From Actinomycetes bacterium (GTDB taxonomy: Bacteria; Actinomycetota; Actinomycetes; Actinomycetales; Cellulomonadaceae): 18,157 nt of DNA. A program made the translations under genes and the position numbers. The stretch lies in contig JAEWEI010000196.1 in assembly GCA_023389545.1 (NCBI GenBank), positions 1 through 18,157 on the forward strand, in the 5' to 3' direction. The notes below the pieces were generated by a model. It saw nothing but the letters and a program-made list of their open reading frames with translations, made no database searches and was not told the DNA's origin. Positions 10,236 to 17,752 of the stretch are shown here, in pieces (position 1 is the first letter of the stretch; each line of letters begins with the position of its first letter).

Positions 10236-11395
10236 CGGCCACCCGGCATGCGGTGCGCGCGCCGGCCCACCTCGGTCGCCCCCGCGGGCGCCTCGTCCTG
10301 CGGGACGCGGTGCTCGGGGCGTTCGCGCAGCCGGTCGCCACTGCCACGGCTGCCCTGGTCGTCGCGGCGGTGTGCCTTGTCGTGCTGCTCACCACCGGCC
10401 GCGCGGCCGCGACGGAGCGCGAGGTCATCGCGTCCATCGACTCGATCGGCGCCCGGCTCGTCACCGTCACCGACAGCGGAGGGACCGCCGGCATCGCACC
10501 ATCAGCGGTGGCGGACGTCGCGGCGCTCGCGGGCGTCGAGTGGGCCTTCGGGCTGGGCCCGGCCACCGACGCGCACAATGCCGACCTTCCCGCCGTTGGC
10601 ATCGGCGTCCCGATGCGCGCCCTGGTGGGCGACCTCCCGCCGGCGGTCGAGCTCCTGGCCGGCAGGGGCGCGACGAGCCCCGGCGAGGCCGTGGTGGGCG
10701 CGGAGGCGCTCACGCGGCTGCGGATGGGCGACGCGGTGGGGACGGCCTCCGACGGCGCGCTGAGAGTGGGCGTCGTCGGGCAGATGAGCGCCGGGGGAGC
10801 CCTCGCGTTCCTCGACGGCCTCATCCTGTACCGCCCGGCCACGAACGACCCCGCCACCGCGCGACACCTGCCCGTGCGGTACCTCTACGTGCTCGTCGAG
10901 GACGCCGCGGCCGCGACGTCTGTCGCCGATGCGGTCACGGCTGTGCTGCGCGCGCAGGATCCGGGCGGGGTGGAGGTCAGCACGTCCGAGGGCGTGCTGC
11001 GGTTGCGGGATGTCGTCGCGGGCAGCCTCGGCGCGGGCTCACGCCAGCTCATGGCCGGGGTGCTGGGCGGAGGCCTCCTCCTCGTCACGATCACGATGCT
11101 GGGAGCCGTCGCAGGGCGACGCAGGGACTTCGGTCGGCGCCGGGCGCTCGGTGCGAGCCGGAGCGCGATCGTCGTCCTCGTCCTGGCGCAGACAGCCGTC
11201 GCGTCGACCGCGGGCGCCGCCCTCGGGACGGGCGTGGGGCTGGCCGCCGTCAGGCTCCTCACCGGCAGCCTCCCATCGGCCGGCTTCACGGCCGGGGTCG
11301 CGACGCTCGCCGTGCTGGTCGCGCTCCTTGGGTCGCTGCCGCCAGCGCTCGCCGCGGCGTCGCGTGACCCGGTGCGCATCCTGCGGGTGCCCTGA
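10232..11395 (+). CDS. ABC transporter permease, FtsX/MacB type
   Basis: A 387-aa membrane protein. The ATG at 10232 overlaps the ATPase stop. A much longer open frame runs upstream through the ATPase gene in another frame and is not coding. Topology fits the MacB/FtsX family: one membrane segment at about 35-56, an extracytoplasmic domain at about 57-270 like MacB_PCD, then three segments at about 274-294, 312-340 and 351-375. RRRDFGRRRALGASR (296-310) matches the conserved cytoplasmic loop after the second segment that contacts the ATPase. Proteins of this family act by mechanotransmission rather than a classic channel: MacB exports toxins and YknZ protects Bacillus from the SDP toxin. It is the last gene of the coupled operon and converges on the SRPBCC-domain gene. 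The substrate is probably the small secreted protein or a related cell-wall-active compound (inference). Confidence 0.9.
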   Translation: MTATRHAVRAPAHLGRPRGRLVLRDAVLGAFAQPVATATAALVVAAVCLVVLLTTGRAAATEREVIASIDSIGARLVTVTDSGGTAGIAPSAVADVAALAGVEWAFGLGPATDAHNADLPAVGIGVPMRALVGDLPPAVELLAGRGATSPGEAVVGAEALTRLRMGDAVGTASDGALRVGVVGQMSAGGALAFLDGLILYRPATNDPATARHLPVRYLYVLVEDAAAATSVADAVTAVLRAQDPGGVEVSTSEGVLRLRDVVAGSLGAGSRQLMAGVLGGGLLLVTITMLGAVAGRRRDFGRRRALGASRSAIVVLVLAQTAVASTAGAALGTGVGLAAVRLLTGSLPSAGFTAGVATLAVLVALLGSLPPALAAASRDPVRILRVP

Positions 11396-11436
11396 CGCCG
11401 GGCCATCAGCCGCGCTCCGGCGCTCCGCTTGCTGCG

Positions 11437-11462
11437 GTCAGCCGTCAGCCGTCAGCCGTCAG
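11437..11462. repeat. 7-bp tandem repeat spanning a stop codon
   Basis: GTCAGCC occurs three times head to tail (11437-11457), followed by GTCAG. The last partial copy contains the stop codon (TGA on the minus strand, 11459-11461) of the SRPBCC-domain gene. The repeat occupies much of the 63-base gap between the two convergent genes. The other visible structure is a weak CGCCGG/CCGGCG stem (11396-11422). Confidence 0.8.
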
Positions 11463-12259
11463 TGCAGGTCGAGCACGAAGTACGGGCCCACCTCGTCGTG
11501 CTCAATGCGCCCAGTCCCGGTCAAGCCCGCGAGGTCGCCCGTCCCCGAGCCCGGCACCACGTGCGCGAACGAGGTCGAGCTGTCCAGCTCGAGGCCGCCG
11601 TGGTGCACGGTGAACGACCCCCTCCTGCCGTCGTCCAGCACCCCGTCGATGCGCTCGGCGGCGAGGTAGCCGCGGCTGCCCTCGTCCTCGCCCGAGGAGA
11701 TGAAGTGCGCGACGCTCGTGCCGACGATGCCGGACGTGTACGTCTTGCGCATGAGGACGGCGCCGAGCCAGTCGCCGTCGATCCCCGCGAGTGACGCGGC
11801 CTCCCAGCCGTCCACCTCGAACCGGGCGACGACGGTGCCGACGGTGGGGGCGAGGCTCGCGAGGCCGTCGAGCATCATCCGCCAGTTCGCGGCGGCGTGC
11901 TGGGCTCCCGCCTCGTCGCGGTTGCCGTCCTGGATCACCGTGACACGGCTGCCGCGGTCCTCCGGCACGATCTCGTAGGTGACCGTCTGGTGGTTGGCGG
12001 GCACATCCGGCAGGCCGGAGGACGGGCTGAAGAAGTCCGTGACGAGCAGCCGTGGCCGATCGACCTCCAGCACGGCGCCCCAGTCCTCGTACTGCTTGCC
12101 CTGCCATTCGCCCCGGTAGCGGATCGGGCTGCCGATCTGCCAGTCGGTGGTGAGCTCGGTCCCGAAGAAGTACTGGCGGACGAGCTCCGGGTCGGTCAGA
12201 GCCCGCCACACCGCCTCGGGTGTCGCGTTGATGTGGGTGTCCGCACGCGCCTCGTACAT
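11459..12259 (-). CDS. SRPBCC (AHSA1-like) - DUF3224 fusion protein
   Basis: A 266-aa cytoplasmic protein. The ATG at 12259 is chosen because AGGAGG lies eight bases upstream and the SRPBCC fold begins at once (MYEARADTHINATPEAVWRALTD). An open frame extends upstream to 12667 but has no family similarity. Residues 1-140 form an AHSA1/START-like hydrophobic-pocket domain, with the PEAVWRALTDPELVRQYF helix and the IRYRGEWQGKQYEDWGAVLEV strands. Residues about 144-264 match DUF3224, including YLAAERIDGVLDDGRRGSF and VVPGSGTGDLAGLTG. Both domains are ligand-pocket-type folds and the ligand is unknown. AHSA1-like genes often pair with an ArsR-type repressor, but none is adjacent here. It is transcribed toward the permease gene and divergently from the large helicase-like gene. 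The function cannot be stated further. Confidence 0.85.
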   Translation of the reverse strand: MYEARADTHINATPEAVWRALTDPELVRQYFFGTELTTDWQIGSPIRYRGEWQGKQYEDWGAVLEVDRPRLLVTDFFSPSSGLPDVPANHQTVTYEIVPEDRGSRVTVIQDGNRDEAGAQHAAANWRMMLDGLASLAPTVGTVVARFEVDGWEAASLAGIDGDWLGAVLMRKTYTSGIVGTSVAHFISSGEDEGSRGYLAAERIDGVLDDGRRGSFTVHHGGLELDSSTSFAHVVPGSGTGDLAGLTGTGRIEHDEVGPYFVLDLH

Positions 12260-12554
12260 GGCTCGTCGCCTCCTGCCGTGGGGCCGCCGACTCTCATCGT
12301 GACCCCGGCGCGGACGGCCGTCGAGCCAGGGGGGGGCGCGGGCCCCGGGATGCCGGGCGCCCCGGCTCAGCGCGCCTTGACGGACCGGCGCCCCGACCAG
12401 CGCCAACGCTGCCGCGCGACGTCCCGCATCGTCGTCGACAGCGGCTCGCGACCCGGTCGAGGACCCTGCCGGCGCACGTCGGATTCCCCGTGAGTCTCCC
12501 GGTTTCACCGCGTTTATCGGCCCTCTGTTCACCCGGCTGCGCGCCCCTGGACAT

Positions 12555-12583
12555 TTGACCAGCGCCGCACGCGCAGGCACACT
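12555..12583 (+). promoter_or_regulatory. Candidate promoter upstream of paired hairpins
   Basis: TTGACC (12555-12560) and CACACT (12578-12583) are separated by 17 bases. The -35 is good; the -10 is poor. The predicted start near 12590 is two bases before the first inverted repeat, so that repeat would form the very 5' end of the RNA. Confidence 0.35.
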
Positions 12584-12591
12584 TGTACTCG

Positions 12592-12630
12592 ACAGTGCGC
12601 ATCGCCTGCCCCCTGCGCGGTGCGCACTGT
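12592..12630. repeat. Inverted repeat ACAGTGCGCA / TGCGCACTGT
   Basis: Perfect 10-bp arms at 12592-12601 and 12621-12630 with a 19-base loop. GCACT within the right arm (12624-12628) can pair instead with AGTGC at 12635-12639, so two mutually exclusive folds are possible. As DNA it could also be a spaced operator. Confidence 0.65.
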
Positions 12631-12642
12631 TCTTAGTGCGGG

Positions 12643-12676
12643 CTCGGGCGGGTGACTGAGAAGCCACCCGCCCGAG
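12643..12676. terminator. 12-bp inverted repeat, terminator-like
   Basis: CTCGGGCGGGTG (12643-12654) and CACCCGCCCGAG (12665-12676) form a perfect 12-bp stem with a 10-base loop. It lies 134 bases before the helicase-like start and follows no gene on either strand, so if it terminates transcription it must act on a leader or small RNA from the upstream candidate promoter. There is no T-tract. Confidence 0.55.
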
Positions 12677-12797
12677 GACCCGCGACGGCTCCCCGTAACC
12701 GGGTCGAGCGCCTCCCCACCCCCCTCCGCCGATGCGGCGTCCTGCGCTCAGGCGCTGGCTCCGGCGCGCCAGGAGGGCAATCGCGGCCTGAGGGCAT

Positions 12798-12803
12798 TAG
12801 CGT
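12798..12803 (+). promoter_or_regulatory. Candidate -10 box for a leaderless start
   Basis: TAGCGT fits TANNNT and is followed after seven bases by the GTG at 12811, the spacing expected if the transcript begins at the start codon. No Shine-Dalgarno sequence is present at a usable distance. No clear -35 is seen. Confidence 0.4.
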
Positions 12804-12810
12804 TCGGCGG

Positions 12811-15800
12811 GTGAACGTTCCCGCGCGCGCACCCGGCTCGGGACCCGATGTGGATCCCGCGAATGGCGCGACCCCCCACCCGACCTCCGCCGACGGCGGC
12901 TCGACCCGCCCCGCGGCAGACGCCGAACGCCCGGCGCCCACGCCCTCGGCGCCCGCCGCCGTGGAGCCGCCCACAGCCGCGGAGCTGCTGAGCGGCGCCG
13001 TCGCGGCCTGGCGTGCCGCACTCGTCGAGGCCGCCGGCGGCTCGACGCTGGCCGATGTCGACCTGCTCGGCGATGCCGCGCTCGACCTGTCGGCAGCCCA
13101 CCCGTCCGGGATCGCGCAGCTCTTCGCCGGCCGTGAGACCCGTCTGTCCAACCTGGTCCGCGAAGGTGGCGCCCTCGCCAGCGCCCAGCGCCGCGCCCGG
13201 GCGGTCAGCGCACGCGCGGAGCGGTACGCGCAGCGGTACGGCATCGCCCCGACCTACCTGGCCATCGGCGTCGCGACGTGGACGGAGCGCACGACCCCCG
13301 ACATCGCCGCCGACGACGTCGCCGCCCTCGCCGCCGTGACCCGCCCGCGCCCGCCGCAGTCCCGCACGGGGCAGGACGAGACGGCCGCCGACGGGGCGCC
13401 CGCCGCGCGCACCGTCCGCGCGCCAGTCCTGCTGCGGCCCGTGTCACTGCGCGCCCGGGGGAGCGGCGAGAGCGACTACGAGCTGGCCCTGGAGCCCTCG
13501 CTCGAGGTGAACCCGGTGATCGCCCGCGCCCTGCGCAGCCGCGGCGCGCTGCTGGACCCGGGCGCCGTGGCGCGTGGCGCCTTCACCGGCACCGGCTTCG
13601 AGCCGCGCTCGGCACTGCAGCGGCTGACGTCGCTGGGCGAGGCCGTGCTGGAGGACTTCCGGCTCGACGAGAGCGTCGTCGTCGGCACGTTCGTGCACCC
13701 CGGCCAGGTGCTGGTCGACGACCTGGACTCCCTGGCGGGCACGCTCGACCGCCACGAGGTCGTCGCAGCGCTCGCGGGCGTCCCTGAGGCGCGGGCCCGC
13801 CTGGCGCGCCCGCTGCCCGAGCCGGCATGCGGCGACCGCGACCCCGACCTGGAACGCGGCGTGGGGGACCTCGACCCGGCGCAGCAGCACGTGCTCGACG
13901 TGCTGGCCACGGGGGAGCACCTGTTCATCGACGCGCCCACCGGCTGCGACGTCACCGGCACCCTCGCCGCCGTGGTCGCCGACGCGGCCGCCTCTGGGCG
14001 CTCTGTGCTGTACGTGCCGGGCCACCGCCGGGCCGCCGCCGCGCTCAGCGCGCGACTCGAGGCGCTGGGCCTCGGCGACCTGCTGCTCGATGTCGCCCCC
14101 GAGGCCGGGTGGCGCTCAGCCGCCGGCCGCCGGCTCCTCGCCGCCATGACCCTTGAGGCCGAGCCGGTCGACACGGCACGGCTCGGCGCCCTGCGCCGCG
14201 ACCTCGTCGCGCACCGCGAGCAGTTGCGGGCCTACGTCGACGCCCTGCACGCGGCCCGCATGCCATGGGGCGCGTCCGCCTACGACGCCCAGCAGGCCCT
14301 CGCGCGGCTGACCGCGACGCGGCCAGCCCCCCGCACTCGCGTGCGGCTACCCGTCGAGGTGGCCCGGACCCTGGACACGGCGCGCCGCGAGCACCTCGCT
14401 GACGCGCTGGGCCGCGCCGCGCGACTCGGCGCGTTCACGCTGCGGCCCACGGACACCCCCTGGCACGGCGCCGACCTGCGGACTGCCGAGGCTGCAGCGG
14501 ACGCGCTGGCGCGCCTCGACCGGCTGCTCACCACGGGCCTGGCAGGCGTCACCCGCCGGGTGCGGGAGGTCGCCGACACCACAGGGCTGCTGGAAGCCGG
14601 CACGCTCGCGGCCTGGGGCGAGCAGTTGGTGATGCTCGCCGGCATCCGCGGGGCGCTGGACGTGTTCCAGCCGATGATCTTCGAGCGCACCGCCGCCGAC
14701 CTGGTCGCCGCCACCGCCACCAAGGAGTGGCGCGCCGAGCGTGGGATGCCGATGGGCTTCTGGCTGCGGCGCCGGCTGCGCAAGCAGGCCCGCGACCTGG
14801 TGCGCCCCGGGCGTCCCGTCGCCGATCTGCACAGCGCGCTCATCGAGGTCCAGGTCCAACGCGACATCTGGCAGGCGCACTGCCCGGCAGGCGGCTGGCC
14901 GAGGCTTCCCGAGGGACTGGCCGACATGGAGGCCGAGCTGCGGGCGGTGCTGGCCGATGTGGAGGTGCTCGACCGGGTTCTGGCCACGACCCCCGGCGGC
15001 GGGCGGCTCGCCGAGGTCCCGTTCGCGGAGCTGGTGGACCGCCTCCAGCGCCTGCAGGACGATGCGGCTGCGCTGGAGACGCTGCCCGAGCGCACCGCGA
15101 CCCTCGCCGAGCTGGTGGGCGCCGGACTGGGCGGCCTGCTGGACGACCTCATCAGCCGCAAGGCGGATCCCGCGATGGTAGGCCCCGAGCTCGAGCTGGC
15201 GTGGTGGAGCACAGTCTTCGAGCACATCCTGAGCGCCGATCCCGCGCTCGCCGGCTACGACGGCGCCGCCCTCGGGGCCTTGAGCGCCAGATACGCGGAC
15301 CTTGACCGGGCGCATGTCGCGAGCCTGCCCGGGCCGGTGCGCACCGCGGTCGTCGGGCACGTCACAGCAGCCCTGCGCAGTCACCGCGAGCAAGCCGAAT
15401 CGCTGTTCGCCGAGCTGATCGGCGACCGCATGACGAGCCTGCGGGACACCGTCGCGCGCTACCCCGACCTGGTCCGCAAGCTGCGTCCCGTGCTGGCCGC
15501 GGCGCCGATGCTCGTGCCCCAGGTGCTCCCCGCCGGGCGCACCGTCGACGTGGTGGTCATCGACGCCGCCGCGCACCTGCCCGTCGAGATCGCCCTGGCC
15601 GCCATCGCGCGCGGCCGCCAAGTGGTCGTGGTGGGCGACGCCCGCTGCGCGTCCGGCACGGCGGTCCGCGAGCTCGCGGACGTGCTGCCGGTCGTCGCCC
15701 TGCGCGCCGACGCCTCACGCCGCGACCCGTATCTGACGCAGTTCCTCGCCGACCACGGGTACGCCGGGGTGCTCAGCCCCACTCCGTTGCCGCACAGCGC

Positions 15801-17391
15801 CCCGCTGGTCCGGCTCGACGTGGTCGACGGCACAGGGATGCCCGACGCGAAGACCGGGACTGTCGAGAGCACCCGCGCCGAGGTGGAGCACGTCCTCGAG
15901 GCGGTGCTGACCCACGCGCTCATGCACCCCGACGAGTCCCTGGCCGTCATCGCGTCCTCCCCGCTGCACGCCGAGCAGGTGCGCGAGCGCGTGCTCGCCG
16001 AGGTGCGGGACAACCCCGCGCTGGCGGTGTTCTTCGACGCGCGCCGCCCCGAGCCGTTCGTCGTCGCCGACCTGGCCGGGGTGGCCGGGCTCCGCCGTGA
16101 CGCGGTGCTGCTGTCCCTCGGCTACGGTCGCACCCCGCATGGGCGGGTGCTGCACCGGTTCGGCCCCATCAGCGGTCCGGGCGGCGACGCCCTGCTGCTC
16201 GACGCGCTGGGCGCCACCCGGCACCGCCTGCACGTCGTCTCCTGCTTCGGCGCCGACGACCTGGACCGGGACCGCCTGCGCGGGCCCGGGGCGCAGCTCT
16301 TGCACGCGCTCCTCGACTTCGCGGCCCGGCGCGGCAACGGCGAGACGACGTCCCTGACAGCGGGCGCCGCTGCTGACGCGCCCGCCGACGACGCCCTGTC
16401 GGAGAGCGGAGCCGCGGCACGGCCCGCGGCCATCCCGGGGGCGCCCGCGCCCGCGCCCGCGCCCTCGTCCGGCTCCGCACCGAACGAGTCCGACCGCCTG
16501 GTGCTGGACCTCGCCGAGCGCCTGTGGCGGCATGGGCTGCTCGTCGAGGTGGACTACGGGCTGCCGGGAGGCACCCACATCCCCTTGGCCGTGGGCCACC
16601 CCGAGCTGCCGGGCCAGCTGCTGGTCGCGGTGCTCACCGACGACGACGCCTACGTGGCGGAGCAGAGCGTGCGGGTGCGCGACCGGCAGACCGCCGATCG
16701 CCTGGAGCGCCTGGGCTGGAGCACCGTGCAGGTCTGGTCCGCCGCCGCGTTCCTGGACCCGCAGGCCGAGGTGGACCGCATCCGACGGGTCGTGCAGGCG
16801 CGTGTGGTGGCCTCGCGCCCGGCGCCGGTCCGCGCGCCGCGGGTGCCCGTGGCGCCTGCCGTCCAGGACGGGCTGCCGGAGCGGCTCCCCGTGGGCCGCG
16901 TGGTGGACTACGCGCCCCAGACGGGGGCGCTGCCGTTCGTCCTCGAGCACCAGGTGGCGACGGGGGCTGTCCCGGTGGTCGGTGGCGAGTCCGTCTCCGA
17001 CGGGGAGCGCCGGGTGGCGGCCGACGCAGCCGATGGCATGTCGGCGCAGCCCGTCTCCGGCCCGGGCGAGGGCTCGGCGCCAGCGGCTGGGCCGACGGTC
17101 GTCTGGGGGATCGACGGCTCGGCGGCAGATGCTCCGGCTCCGCCCGCCGCCACAGGCGAGCAGCCGATGCTGCCGGTCCGTGCCCGTCCGCGGCCGCCGG
17201 TGCGGTCAGGGCTGCCGATCAGCGCCTACAGCGACGACGAGATCGACGAGGTCGTGGCGTGGCTGATCTCGGACGGGGCGCCGCGCTCACGCGAGGAGCT
17301 GGCCGGCGAGGTCCGCGACGAGCTCGGCATCACGCGCCGCAGCTCGCGGGTGGACGCCGTGATCGCCGCCGCGGTGCGCCGCGCCCGCTGA
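12811..17391 (+). CDS. Degenerate DUF4011-helicase-Vsr-like protein (probable pseudo-enzyme)
   Basis: A 1526-aa protein. The GTG at 12811 is preferred because codon bias starts there. Residues 1-53 are a disordered Ala/Pro-rich tail. About 54-260 resemble DUF4011 (FAGRETRLSNLV, APTYLAIGVATW, APVLLRPVSLRARG, LEVNPVIARAL). About 355-1160 align with SF1 UPF1-like helicases (AAA_11/AAA_12): LDPAQQHVLDVLATGEHLFIDAPTGCDVTGT, LEALGLGDLLLDV, VVVGD, SLGYGRTPHGRVLHRFGPIS. About 1225-1325 resemble the Vsr-like nuclease domain (LGWSTVQVWSAAAFLDP), and 1470-1526 resemble DUF3320. Key residues are replaced: Walker A has Asp380-Val381 where Gly-Lys is expected; the DEAS box is DAAA (918-921); GDxxQ is GDARC (942-946); the TRAR box is ATRHR (1135-1139); nuclease IDLAV is IPLAV (1257-1261), and the ECDG position reads LTDD (1275-1278). 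The frame is intact with strong codon bias, so it is maintained. Active relatives are candidate antiphage proteins; this one may be structural or regulatory. Confidence 0.8.
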   Translation: MNVPARAPGSGPDVDPANGATPHPTSADGGSTRPAADAERPAPTPSAPAAVEPPTAAELLSGAVAAWRAALVEAAGGSTLADVDLLGDAALDLSAAHPSGIAQLFAGRETRLSNLVREGGALASAQRRARAVSARAERYAQRYGIAPTYLAIGVATWTERTTPDIAADDVAALAAVTRPRPPQSRTGQDETAADGAPAARTVRAPVLLRPVSLRARGSGESDYELALEPSLEVNPVIARALRSRGALLDPGAVARGAFTGTGFEPRSALQRLTSLGEAVLEDFRLDESVVVGTFVHPGQVLVDDLDSLAGTLDRHEVVAALAGVPEARARLARPLPEPACGDRDPDLERGVGDLDPAQQHVLDVLATGEHLFIDAPTGCDVTGTLAAVVADAAASGRSVLYVPGHRRAAAALSARLEALGLGDLLLDVAPEAGWRSAAGRRLLAAMTLEAEPVDTARLGALRRDLVAHREQLRAYVDALHAARMPWGASAYDAQQALARLTATRPAPRTRVRLPVEVARTLDTARREHLADALGRAARLGAFTLRPTDTPWHGADLRTAEAAADALARLDRLLTTGLAGVTRRVREVADTTGLLEAGTLAAWGEQLVMLAGIRGALDVFQPMIFERTAADLVAATATKEWRAERGMPMGFWLRRRLRKQARDLVRPGRPVADLHSALIEVQVQRDIWQAHCPAGGWPRLPEGLADMEAELRAVLADVEVLDRVLATTPGGGRLAEVPFAELVDRLQRLQDDAAALETLPERTATLAELVGAGLGGLLDDLISRKADPAMVGPELELAWWSTVFEHILSADPALAGYDGAALGALSARYADLDRAHVASLPGPVRTAVVGHVTAALRSHREQAESLFAELIGDRMTSLRDTVARYPDLVRKLRPVLAAAPMLVPQVLPAGRTVDVVVIDAAAHLPVEIALAAIARGRQVVVVGDARCASGTAVRELADVLPVVALRADASRRDPYLTQFLADHGYAGVLSPTPLPHSAPLVRLDVVDGTGMPDAKTGTVESTRAEVEHVLEAVLTHALMHPDESLAVIASSPLHAEQVRERVLAEVRDNPALAVFFDARRPEPFVVADLAGVAGLRRDAVLLSLGYGRTPHGRVLHRFGPISGPGGDALLLDALGATRHRLHVVSCFGADDLDRDRLRGPGAQLLHALLDFAARRGNGETTSLTAGAAADAPADDALSESGAAARPAAIPGAPAPAPAPSSGSAPNESDRLVLDLAERLWRHGLLVEVDYGLPGGTHIPLAVGHPELPGQLLVAVLTDDDAYVAEQSVRVRDRQTADRLERLGWSTVQVWSAAAFLDPQAEVDRIRRVVQARVVASRPAPVRAPRVPVAPAVQDGLPERLPVGRVVDYAPQTGALPFVLEHQVATGAVPVVGGESVSDGERRVAADAADGMSAQPVSGPGEGSAPAAGPTVVWGIDGSAADAPAPPAATGEQPMLPVRARPRPPVRSGLPISAYSDDEIDEVVAWLISDGAPRSREELAGEVRDELGITRRSSRVDAVIAAAVRRAR

Positions 17392-17413
17392 CCGGCCGCT
17401 GACTCTGCGGTGG

Positions 17414-17419
17414 GATCAT
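17414..17419 (+). promoter_or_regulatory. Candidate -10 box before the 77-residue gene
   Basis: GATCAT resembles TANNNT in four of the positions that count only loosely (first base mismatched) and ends six bases before the GTG at 17426. No Shine-Dalgarno sequence is near, so a leaderless start is possible. The gene may equally be read through from the large gene that ends 34 bases upstream. Confidence 0.25.
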
Positions 17420-17425
17420 GGACGG

Positions 17426-17659
17426 GTGAACCCGATCGACCCGCATGCCACGAGTGACACCGGCGAGCCCGCTGCGAACGGCGAGCCGGCACAGCGCCCC
17501 GCCACCCCGGCCGCGCCCCAGCCCGGGCCGAGGCGCCCGGTGATCGACGACGCCCCGCTCATCCCCGACCGCAGCGCCGACGACTCCGACACCGGGTGGG
17601 GCGACGGCTCCGACTCCAACGACGATCGACTGCGCCGGGACGTGCCCCCGCACTGGTGA
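17426..17659 (+). CDS. Small acidic disordered protein, unknown function
   Basis: A 77-aa protein starting at a GTG at 17426, 34 bases after the stop of the large helicase-like gene. The N-terminal half is Pro/Ala/Glu-rich and has no predicted fold. The middle (RPVIDDAPLIPDRSADDSDTGWGDG) is acidic, and the C-terminus ends in RLRRDVPPHW. Short acidic proteins ending in a D-x-PPHW-like tail are common in actinobacteria, in my recollection, and lack an assigned role. There is no signal peptide or membrane segment. Codon use matches its neighbours, which supports a real gene. It may be an interaction partner of the upstream protein, but only proximity suggests this. Confidence 0.7.
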   Translation: MNPIDPHATSDTGEPAANGEPAQRPATPAAPQPGPRRPVIDDAPLIPDRSADDSDTGWGDGSDSNDDRLRRDVPPHW

Positions 17660-17668
17660 GCACGCAGC

Positions 17669-17688
17669 CCGGGCCGACGGCGGCCCGG
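17669..17688. terminator. Hairpin between convergent genes
   Basis: CCGGGCCG (17669-17676) and CGGCCCGG (17681-17688) form a perfect 8-bp stem with an ACGG loop, beginning 10 bases after the stop of the 77-residue gene. It also lies 57 bases past the mscL stop on the other strand, so it could serve both genes. There is no T-tract. Confidence 0.6.
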
Positions 17689-17752
17689 CGCGTCAGGACT
17701 GCGCGTCAGGACTGCGCGTCAGGACTGCGGGTCAGGACTGCGGGTCAGGACT
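17688..17752. repeat. 13-bp tandem repeat at the 3' end of mscL
   Basis: Five complete 13-base copies run head to tail: three of GCGCGTCAGGACT (17688-17726) and two of GCGGGTCAGGACT (17727-17752). A six-base partial copy (GCGGGT) follows at 17753-17758. On the minus strand each copy holds a TGA. Because 13 is not a multiple of three, successive copies put that TGA in each of the three frames. The mscL stop (17745-17747) is in the fifth copy. Confidence 0.95.

Larger units (their letters stand above)
12260..12810. other. 551-base intergenic region between divergent genes
   Basis: No convincing gene. The frame that continues upstream of 12811 loses the strong G/C bias at third codon positions (about a third of codons end in A or T between 12652 and 12810), so it is taken as non-coding. 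The region contains a run of eight G (12329-12336) in a very GC-rich block, a candidate promoter at 12555-12583, two strong inverted repeats at 12592-12630 and 12643-12676, and a TAGCGT box just before the helicase-like gene. The promoter of the SRPBCC-domain gene must also lie here. It may hold a structured leader or a small RNA. Confidence 0.6.

Noticed and set aside
12329..12336. Run of eight G as a phase-variable tract
   Set aside because: It is not inside a gene or a recognisable promoter, so slippage would have no evident effect.
12260..12667. N-terminal extension of the SRPBCC-domain protein
   Set aside because: There is no similarity to the family, the composition is poor, and a strong AGGAGG precedes the ATG at 12259.
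14347..16950. Long minus-strand open frames inside the helicase-like gene
   Set aside because: They are low-complexity, His/Gln/Arg-rich translations without ribosome sites and lie opposite a frame with recognisable domains.
17688..17752. CRISPR array
   Set aside because: The units are 13 bases and directly adjacent, with no spacers and no cas genes nearby.
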